21,476 nucleotides of DNA, from assembly GCA_040880545.1 (NCBI GenBank), contig JBBDIE010000121.1, positions 1 to 21,476 on the forward strand, read 5' to 3'. A program made the translations under genes and the position numbers. How positions within the stretch are numbered: the stretch's first letter is position 1; the number at the start of each line of letters is the position of its first letter. This DNA is from M55B112 sp040880545 (GTDB lineage Bacteria > Bacteroidota > Bacteroidia > Bacteroidales > GCA-2748055). The notes under the pieces were generated by a model, which saw only the letters and a list, made by a program, of their open reading frames with translations, made no database searches and had not been told where the DNA came from. Positions 15,656 to 21,476 of this stretch are shown one piece after another.

Positions 15656-15680
15656 ACTTAGCGTAGTAAACACGTTAAGT
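15656..15680. promoter_or_regulatory. Candidate operator of the Nudix regulator
   Basis: ACTTAGCGT-N7-ACGTTAAGT: 9-bp arms with a single G/T mismatch, a 25-bp dyad directly touching the -33 box. The size fits NrtR-type operators. Its place next to the promoter of the regulator's own operon suggests autoregulation. I saw no second copy in the window, though I could not search exhaustively. Confidence 0.65.
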
Positions 15681-15706
15681 ATTTTATCAACATCAGGGAT
15701 TCTTGT

Positions 15707-17500
15707 TTATTTATCGGCTTTGACTGCATCTCCAGAGGGGATCGTTAGTTTAAATATACTGCCTTTTCCAGGTTGACTGCTCACATCAATATTTCCATTG
15801 TTTTTTACCATGAAATCATGACAAATAATAAGGCCCAGCCCGGTACCTGTCTCTCCGGAAGTCCCTGCAGTGCTGCTCATCCTGTCCAGTTGGAACAAAT
15901 TCTTATACCGCTCTTCCGGTATTCCGATACCAGTATCAGTTATGTCCAATAAAACACTGGATTTATCTAAGGATGCGGAAAACGTAACGGTTCCTTTTTC
16001 CATCGTGTATTTAATCGCATTGCTCGCAAGGTTCCGGATCACTGTATTGATCATGTTTTTGTCTGCATACGCGTATATATCTTCATTGATCAGGTTATTC
16101 AGTGTAATCTTTTTGTTTGAAGCCTGCAGTTGCTGCAGTGAGATAATCGATTCCACCTGTTCCTTCAGGTTAAACTTTGTCGGGGCAAATTTTACCATAT
16201 CGGTTTGTGTCTGCGCCCAGTCCAACAGGTTCTCCAGAAGTTGGTATGCCGACTTGGCCGAAAGACTGATCATTTCCAGGAATTCATTTAGTTTTTCCCT
16301 GTCAACATCCTTGTAGTCTTTTTGCAGAATATCCGTGAAACCCAGGATCGAGTGGAATGGGTTTTTCAAATCGTGTGCAATGATCGAAAAAAGCCTGTCT
16401 TTTGTCGTGTTGATTTTTTTTAATTCTTTCGACTGATGCTCTATCTCCCTGTTTTGCTTTTTAATCTGCTCTTCCGCCTTTTTCAATTCTGTGATATCCG
16501 TATCGATCAATATCAGGCTGGCGATCTCTTTTTTCTCATTCTGTATAGGTGATATGTTGGTCTGGCTCCAGCTCTCTCCCCCTTTTTTATTCCTGAATTT
16601 CGAATTGTAGGTATAGGATTTTTTTGTGATGTATATCTGGTTGAGCAGTGCCGAGATATTTTCATGTGATGAATTCTCGCGCAGATTTGCACCGTACTCA
16701 TTCCTGAAGGTTTCCAGATCCATGCCATACCTGGTCTCAAATCCCTGGTTCACCCACTCGAAATTTCCATTTCCATCCATGATCACCACCGCGTTATCTG
16801 TTTTACTGGCTACAAGCGACAGCCTTTCCAGTTCTTCATTCACCTTTGTCAGGTGTTCTGTCTGGGCATTTAATTCTTCAGCCATTTGCTGAATCTCCTC
16901 CTGCCGCTCCTCTAACAACACGTTTGTCTCATTTAAATTTTCAGAGTAATTTTTCAGTTTCTCCTCTGTCTCTTTCTGGGTAGTAATATCCCTGCCGATA
17001 CCGATGATCCCTATTACCTTGTTATGTTTGTCGCGTATGGGGATCTTGGTTGTTGAAACAAATATTTCAGTGCCATCCAGGTTCAACCCTTTTTCCTCCT
17101 TCGAGATCATGGGCAAGCCTTCATTCATGATTCGTTGTTCATCATCAAAATAAGCCTGGGCATATTCTTTCTTATAAAAATCAAAATCTGTATTCCCGAT
17201 TAATTTTCCGGGATCCTTTTCCCCCATGATCAGGGAAACAAATTTATTGGCCAGAATAAATTTACTATCCCGGTCTTTGAAATATATCCGGTCGGGCATA
17301 TTGTTGAATAATTGCTCCAGAAGCTGCTTTTCCTTAAAAGTCTCTGAATATTTTTTGCGGGAAAAGCGACGGAGTAATTTTCTGTATTGTAGGAAGTAAA
17401 TTGTGATTAATACCACTACTGTCACAAGTCCAATGATAATCTGAATTATCAGGTTGGTGGACTTTAGAATAACAAATAGCGGTATAGTTAAAGACATCAT
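15707..17500 (-). CDS. Membrane sensor histidine kinase with two PAS domains
   Basis: 597 residues: a single transmembrane helix at about 12-37 with almost no extracytoplasmic part, a PAS domain at about 60-172 (ending IGIIGIGRDITTQKE), a coiled coil at about 175-228, a second PAS domain at about 229-338 (ending LILIDTDITELKKAEE), then the kinase core. Phosphoacceptor His376 is in F-S-I-I-A-H-D-L-K-N-P-F; the N-box is N-L-A-S-N-A-I-K-Y-T (490-499), G1 is D-T-G-I-G-I-P and G2 is G-T-G-L-G-L. There is no receiver domain and no response-regulator gene nearby, so it is an orphan kinase. It lies between the xyl and TRAP clusters; the 101-base spacer to the TRAP genes would allow read-through, but no functional link is shown. 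Confidence 0.95.
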   Translation of the reverse strand: MMSLTIPLFVILKSTNLIIQIIIGLVTVVVLITIYFLQYRKLLRRFSRKKYSETFKEKQLLEQLFNNMPDRIYFKDRDSKFILANKFVSLIMGEKDPGKLIGNTDFDFYKKEYAQAYFDDEQRIMNEGLPMISKEEKGLNLDGTEIFVSTTKIPIRDKHNKVIGIIGIGRDITTQKETEEKLKNYSENLNETNVLLEERQEEIQQMAEELNAQTEHLTKVNEELERLSLVASKTDNAVVIMDGNGNFEWVNQGFETRYGMDLETFRNEYGANLRENSSHENISALLNQIYITKKSYTYNSKFRNKKGGESWSQTNISPIQNEKKEIASLILIDTDITELKKAEEQIKKQNREIEHQSKELKKINTTKDRLFSIIAHDLKNPFHSILGFTDILQKDYKDVDREKLNEFLEMISLSAKSAYQLLENLLDWAQTQTDMVKFAPTKFNLKEQVESIISLQQLQASNKKITLNNLINEDIYAYADKNMINTVIRNLASNAIKYTMEKGTVTFSASLDKSSVLLDITDTGIGIPEERYKNLFQLDRMSSTAGTSGETGTGLGLIICHDFMVKNNGNIDVSSQPGKGSIFKLTIPSGDAVKADK

Positions 17501-17601
17501 ATTGGGGATCTGAAAAATTCGAAATTTATTTCGCGGTTACGAATATAGTTAATTATTTACTTACATATTATCACTTCTGTAAAATGGTTAATTTCCATGT
17601 T

Positions 17602-19062
17602 CTATTTTATCAACAGATTTGGTAACCAAAGACTTAGTTCCGGGATATAGGTTACCAGCAGCAGAACAACGATCATAACAATAAACAGGGGCAGCAGTGG
17701 CCGTACCACCTTTTCTATTTTAAGATTGGCAATGCTGCAGCCAATAAAAAGTACGGACCCCACAGGCGGGGTACACAAACCTACACTCAGATTCAGCACC
17801 ATGATGATTCCGAAATGAATCGGATCCATACCGAGCTGCACTGTAACAATCGGAAGAAAGATGGGTGTGAATATCAATACTGCGGGCGTCATATCCATGA
17901 AAATACCTACAAACAACAGGATAAAATTGATGATCAGCAGAATTACAAACGGATTATTGCTGATACTGAGCAGCCCGGCGCTTACATTCTGGGGAATATT
18001 TTCGTAAGACATGATCCACGACAGTCCCAGGCTTGTGGCAACCAGGAGCATCACAATGGCAGTAGTTTTGACTGAACGGATGATCACCGCAGGAAGATCC
18101 CTGAATGTCATCTCTTTGTATATCAGGGCCAGGACCAGTGCATACAGCACTGCCACTGCTGAGGCTTCGGTGGCGGTAAAGTATCCGGCAATTATGCCCC
18201 CGATCACTACCACAAGCATAAAGAGGGAGGGTATTGCATCTAAAAACTTTTTAATACCATCCTTCGCTTTAGTTTCCCAGAGTTGAACGGTTTTATAGAT
18301 CCAGAATCCAATGCCAAGGGAGAGCAACACATAGATGATTGATTTAAACATGCTCAGGGAGGTATGGTCGTAAACGAGTTTCAGTCCTGCACCCAGGCCG
18401 ACCAATACCACAGAGCCTGCGAATAAAAATCCCAGCGTCCGGAAGATTCCGCCAAGTCCCTTATTCTTATAAATGAGCATGGACATGGCCATCAGCATGA
18501 TCCCCAGTCCGGTAAGGATACCCGGAATATAACCTGCAACAAAAAGGGCGGTGATTGAAGCTCCACCGCTGGCCAGTGAATATACGATCAGGATATTACT
18601 GGGGGGGATGGTAAGTCCGGTTGTGGCTGATGTTATATTTACCGCGGCACTGAAGTTTTCATCATATTTCTCTTTTTTCATTTCGGGCCCCATGATACTG
18701 CCAATGGCAGAGGCCGATGCGGCCGCACTACCGGAGATAGCCCCGAATAACATATTTGCAATCACATTCACAAAAGCAAGTCCGCCCGGGAGACCGCCCA
18801 CCAGTACCCGTGCAAAATTTATCAGCCTGATTGCGATCCCCCCGCGGTTCATAATATTGCCGGCCAGTATGAAAAACGGTATAGCCAACAGGGCGAAACT
18901 GTCAAGTCCCGTTGCCATCCTGTGGGCGTAGGTTGTAAATGCAGGGATGGAATCAATGGAAATAAGCATGGTCAGAATGCCAGCCATCCCAATGCTGAAA
19001 GCAATAGGTACCCCTATAACCAGGAGAATAACGAAACTGAGAACTAGTATAATTATCTCCAT
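17602..19062 (-). CDS. TRAP transporter large permease (DctM family)
   Basis: 486 residues of almost continuous membrane helices. Family segments are clear: V-I-A-N-M-L-F-G-A-I-S-G-S-A-A-A at 99-114, A-T-T-G-L-T-I-P-P-S-N at 146-156, A-T-E-A-S-A-V-A-V at 297-305, and C-T-P-P-V-G near the C-terminus. DctM proteins are usually about 425-435 residues. The excess here is a block at about 203-262 containing two further hydrophobic helices (about 208-228 and 238-258) between the N- and C-terminal halves. The subunit carries the Na+-coupled transport path. Two bases separate it from the small permease gene, and it is the last gene of the cluster. Confidence 0.95.
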   Translation of the reverse strand: MEIIILVLSFVILLVIGVPIAFSIGMAGILTMLISIDSIPAFTTYAHRMATGLDSFALLAIPFFILAGNIMNRGGIAIRLINFARVLVGGLPGGLAFVNVIANMLFGAISGSAAASASAIGSIMGPEMKKEKYDENFSAAVNITSATTGLTIPPSNILIVYSLASGGASITALFVAGYIPGILTGLGIMLMAMSMLIYKNKGLGGIFRTLGFLFAGSVVLVGLGAGLKLVYDHTSLSMFKSIIYVLLSLGIGFWIYKTVQLWETKAKDGIKKFLDAIPSLFMLVVVIGGIIAGYFTATEASAVAVLYALVLALIYKEMTFRDLPAVIIRSVKTTAIVMLLVATSLGLSWIMSYENIPQNVSAGLLSISNNPFVILLIINFILLFVGIFMDMTPAVLIFTPIFLPIVTVQLGMDPIHFGIIMVLNLSVGLCTPPVGSVLFIGCSIANLKIEKVVRPLLPLFIVMIVVLLLVTYIPELSLWLPNLLIK

Positions 19063-19064
19063 GG

Positions 19065-19544
19065 TTATGATCTGTTTTTAATGACATTCATCAGATGATA
19101 AATGGAATAATATAAAATGATCAGTCCGCTGATCGGCAGGATGGAATAGACATATCCAAGCGGGAGCTGAATTGCAGCAGATTTAACCCCCAGGTAGAAG
19201 CGGGTATATACCAGCCATGATCCCCCCAGTATTAATACGCTGGTTGCAAATGCGATAATCACCGACTGGATAATAATTCGCAATATTTTTTGCCTGGAAG
19301 GTGTGGATCTCTGTAACAGGATATCGATTGCAAGATGTTCCTGTGTGCCAACCACATAGGCTGCTCCTAGCAAACTTACCCAGATCAGCAGATAACCTGC
19401 AAGCTCATCGGTAAAGGAACTGGGGGCATTCAGAATATACCGGCTGAATACCTGCCACAATACATCTATCACCAGAATGCTGGTGATGATGATCATGGCA
19501 ATTTCCAGTACACGGTTGAATTTTTTGTAGAAGCTCATACGCAT
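19065..19544 (-). CDS. TRAP transporter small permease (DctQ family)
   Basis: 159 residues with four transmembrane helices at about 13-33, 48-66, 86-108 and 127-150. Family marks are V-F-S-R-Y-I-L-N-A-P-S-S-F-T-D-E-L between helices 1 and 2, G-T-Q-E-H-L-A-I-D after helix 2, and the Gly/Pro-containing helix 4 segment Y-V-Y-S-I-L-P-I-S-G. It pairs with the large permease in the inner membrane. It starts 10 bases after the binding-protein stop and ends two bases before the large permease ATG, a tight operon. Confidence 0.94.
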   Translation of the reverse strand: MRMSFYKKFNRVLEIAMIIITSILVIDVLWQVFSRYILNAPSSFTDELAGYLLIWVSLLGAAYVVGTQEHLAIDILLQRSTPSRQKILRIIIQSVIIAFATSVLILGGSWLVYTRFYLGVKSAAIQLPLGYVYSILPISGLIILYYSIYHLMNVIKNRS

Positions 19545-19554
19545 TTCAGATCGT

Positions 19555-20544
19555 TTATTCTTCAGTAGCCTGGATTCTTTTTATTAACTGATACAGTTTA
19601 TCGTTGTTTTTGTATAGTTCCGGGATATGTTTTACCCGTTCGGCAAACGGCTCTTTGTCAGGATAGATGATCGTAACACCGGCCTTTTCAACTTCACGTA
19701 ACGACTCTTTCACCGATGCTGCCCATAGCTCCCTCTGTTTGATTACCGACTTGTCCACAGCCTGTTGCAGCCACTCTTTTTCCCTGGCTGAAAGATCATC
19801 CCATATCTTTTTACTGATTATCAGCACATCAGGAACCATGGTATGTTCATTCAGTGAATAATATTTGCACACTTCGTAATGGTGGCTTGTATAGAAGCTG
19901 GGCGGATTGTTTTCGGCACCGTCCACGACACCGCTCTGAAGTGCCGTATATAATTCACCCCATGAAATAGGGGTAGGTGAACCGCCCTGGGCCTTAACAT
20001 TTTCCATGGCGGTCATGCTCTGCATCACTCTTATTTTCAGTCCCGCAAGGTCATCCGGATGATGCACCGGTTTATCAATGGTGTAAAAACTGCGTGCACC
20101 TGCATCATAGAAGCAGAGCCCCCTGATCCAGAAAGGTTCGGTACTGAGAAGCAGCTCTTCACCAATAGGGCCCTCCAGTACATTGAATGCATGTTCTTTG
20201 GATTTAAAAAGATAGGGAACACCAAGTACCTTGTACTCTTCGGTAAAACTCTCCATCACTGCCGATGATACTTTGGTGATGGCAAGGCTTCCTATCTGGA
20301 GCAGTTCAACACATTGCTGTTCGGAACCCAGCTGCCCTGAGGGGTAAGTCTCAATCACCAGTTTCCCGTCAGAAATTTCTTTGCACTCGTCGGCCATGTA
20401 TTGCATGGCTATACTTACTGGGTGGGCAGGGTCCAGTCCATGGGCAAGTTTCAACGACCTGGTCTCTGAAATTACATTGCAGCCACCAACCAAAATAATC
20501 AAGGTGGTCAAGCCTGATATGAATAAAAATTTTATGTTACGCAT
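19555..20544 (-). CDS. TRAP transporter substrate-binding lipoprotein (DctP family)
   Basis: 329 residues. The N-terminus MRNIKFLFISGLTTLIILVG is followed by Gly-Cys (lipobox LVGGC, Cys22), so the protein is lipid-anchored rather than freely soluble as in many Proteobacteria. DctP features: L-A-H-G-L-D-P-A-H-P-V at 33-43, Y-P-S-G-Q-L-G at 67-73, the carboxylate-binding Arg172 in L-A-G-L-K-I-R-V-M-Q-S, and D-G-A-E-N-N-P-P-S at 208-216. The D-G-A-E-N-N form and the neighbouring aldolase suggest a sugar acid such as glucuronate or galacturonate; that is inference. It lies six bases downstream of the aldolase gene. Confidence 0.94.
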   Translation of the reverse strand: MRNIKFLFISGLTTLIILVGGCNVISETRSLKLAHGLDPAHPVSIAMQYMADECKEISDGKLVIETYPSGQLGSEQQCVELLQIGSLAITKVSSAVMESFTEEYKVLGVPYLFKSKEHAFNVLEGPIGEELLLSTEPFWIRGLCFYDAGARSFYTIDKPVHHPDDLAGLKIRVMQSMTAMENVKAQGGSPTPISWGELYTALQSGVVDGAENNPPSFYTSHHYEVCKYYSLNEHTMVPDVLIISKKIWDDLSAREKEWLQQAVDKSVIKQRELWAASVKESLREVEKAGVTIIYPDKEPFAERVKHIPELYKNNDKLYQLIKRIQATEE

Positions 20545-20550
20545 GGATTC

Positions 20551-21222
20551 CTATCCCCTGATTTTTTTTACTATTTGTACCACTTCTTCCACCTTGATCT
20601 TCAGTTGATCATACCGCTTTTCCTGAACGATCTCTGCCGTTATCAGGTTGGACCCCATTCCCACACAAAATGCTCCGGCGTGAAACCATTCTTCCAGATT
20701 TCCGGCAGTGGGAGAGACACCACCTGAAGGCATTAATTGTGTCCAGGGGCAGGGTCCGAGTAAGGCTTTAATAAATGCTGGTCCGCCAAGCAATTGTGCA
20801 GGGTATATTTTTACAACTTCGGCCCCGAGCTCTTCAGCTTTTGATATTTCAGAAACCGTAGCGCAACCAGGCATCCATAATACTTTACGCCTGTTACACA
20901 CCCTGGCCATATCTTCATTGAGTAAGGGAGAGACAATAAATGATGCACCCAGCTGAATGTACAACGAACTTGTACCGGCATCCACCACAGATCCAACGCC
21001 CAATACCAGATCAGGCAACACTTTTTCTGACCACTTCTTCAACTCACCAAATACCTCGTGGGCAAAATCACCCCGGTTGGTAAATTCAAATATCCTTAAC
21101 CCGCCATCATAACATGCCTTGATCACATTTTTACATATTTCAAAATCGGCATTGTAATATAAAGGTATCACACCCGAAGTTCTCATCATAACGGCAGTGT
21201 CGAGCCTCGATCTGTTTTTCAC
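20551..21222 (-). CDS. eda: KDPG/KHG-type aldolase (bifunctional 4-hydroxy-2-oxoglutarate / 2-dehydro-3-deoxy-phosphogluconate aldolase)
   Basis: 223 residues, a class I aldolase TIM barrel. It cleaves KDPG to pyruvate and glyceraldehyde-3-phosphate, the last step of uronate and Entner-Doudoroff breakdown. Glu46 in I-F-E-F-T-N-R-G and the Schiff-base Lys138 in V-V-K-I-Y-P-A are in place, with G-V-G-S-V-V-D-A-G-T and M-P-S-G-G-V as phosphate/substrate loops. The start is GTG at 21220-21222. It is preferred over the ATG pair 11 codons later because the residues between (R-S-R-L-D-T-A-V) match the family's first helix, and no ATG lies upstream before a stop. It is the first gene of the TRAP cluster; no KDG kinase is inside the window. 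Confidence 0.92.
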   Translation of the reverse strand: MKNRSRLDTAVMMRTSGVIPLYYNADFEICKNVIKACYDGGLRIFEFTNRGDFAHEVFGELKKWSEKVLPDLVLGVGSVVDAGTSSLYIQLGASFIVSPLLNEDMARVCNRRKVLWMPGCATVSEISKAEELGAEVVKIYPAQLLGGPAFIKALLGPCPWTQLMPSGGVSPTAGNLEEWFHAGAFCVGMGSNLITAEIVQEKRYDQLKIKVEEVVQIVKKIRG

Positions 21223-21476
21223 TGGTAAATATTTAAATTTAACTTCTGTAATTCTAATAATTTACAACGATAAAAAATGACAATTCCAGCACCGATGCCG
21301 TGGAACCCTCATAAATTTACGTTGCCTTTTGCGCAGGTTCGTGCATGAGCGTTTCATAGGTTCATCTCTGTTTTAAATCCTTCAGCAGCTTAGGCTCCTA
21401 ATCCATTTGTTAAGTTTCCTGTGCTGAGGGTTTATACTGTTTAACATGTCCAAAAGTAATAATTTTGCACCTTTTA
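21223..21476. other. Upstream spacer of the aldolase-TRAP cluster, with a possible rightward gene start
   Basis: No clear minus-strand -33/-7 pair is seen. At the right edge TAATTTTG (21460-21467, plus strand) fits the -7 box, but its -33 is poor. A plus-strand ATG at 21446 opens a frame (M-S-K-S-N-N-F-A-P-F) to the window end. The two readings compete, and both imply a divergent gene just outside. No RNA gene is recognised. Confidence 0.3.

Noticed and set aside
17515..17535. CGAAA-TTTA-TTTCG inverted repeat upstream of the histidine kinase gene
   Set aside because: Five-base arms in AT-rich sequence; too short to call a terminator or an operator.
1..21476. Search for CRISPR repeats, insertion-sequence ends, tRNA genes and phage or defence genes
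   Set aside because: No regularly spaced repeats, transposase-like frames, tRNA-like arms or known defence domains were seen by eye.

Overview
The window reads as chromosomal DNA of a member of the Bacteroidota, probably Bacteroidales/Marinilabiliales. Three things point there. Promoters match the phylum's TTTG-N19-TAnnTTTG consensus. Start codons lack clear Shine-Dalgarno sequences. A Nudix-type (NrtR/AraR-like) regulator heads a xylose operon, and a KDPG-aldolase/TRAP cluster lies nearby. The phylum call is an inference from these traits and from protein resemblance, not from a marker gene. I see no rRNA, tRNA, CRISPR array, insertion sequence or phage gene.

Layout. (1) 1-671: the 5' part of a di-iron Fe-S repair protein gene (RIC/YtfE type), minus strand, running off the left edge, with a good promoter. 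(2) 931-3366: four minus-strand genes: a UPF0158 protein, a small lipocalin-like lipoprotein, a DoxX membrane protein and a tandem-domain SRPBCC protein. The last is divergent from an AraC-type regulator with a DJ-1/PfpI-like N-terminal domain (3624-4598). The shared 257-bp spacer holds two clean inverted repeats. (3) 4581-4636: a long hairpin that begins inside the regulator's last codons and separates it from a convergent pair (4655-5537): a secreted Ala/Glu/Lys-rich coiled-coil protein and a 69-residue lipoprotein. (4) 5872-9797: a translationally coupled two-gene ABC exporter (LolD/MacB-type ATPase plus a 1083-residue FtsX-like permease). (5) 9919-11822: a lipoyl-less E2-type acyltransferase domain protein and a pirin. 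(6) 12015-15620: a compact operon, Nudix regulator - xylulokinase - xylose isomerase, ending in a strong hairpin. (7) 15707-17500: a two-PAS membrane histidine kinase. (8) 17602-21222: KDPG/KHG-type aldolase - TRAP substrate-binding lipoprotein - TRAP small permease - TRAP large permease.

How the genes work together. XylA and XylB turn D-xylose into xylulose-5-phosphate. The regulator in front probably senses a pathway sugar through a catalytically degenerate Nudix domain and binds a dyad just upstream of its own promoter. No xylose importer is in the window. The TRAP transporter with the aldolase looks like a sugar-acid (uronate or aldonate) uptake and cleavage module, so regions 6-8 together look like a locus for plant or algal polysaccharide breakdown products. 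Regions 2-4 have no assigned substrate.

No wholly new defence or mobile system is evident. The most notable unexplained signals are the Nudix regulator's operator/promoter arrangement (with a predicted leaderless start), the two inverted repeats between the AraC/DJ-1 regulator and the tandem SRPBCC gene, and the hairpin built from a gene's own last codons.
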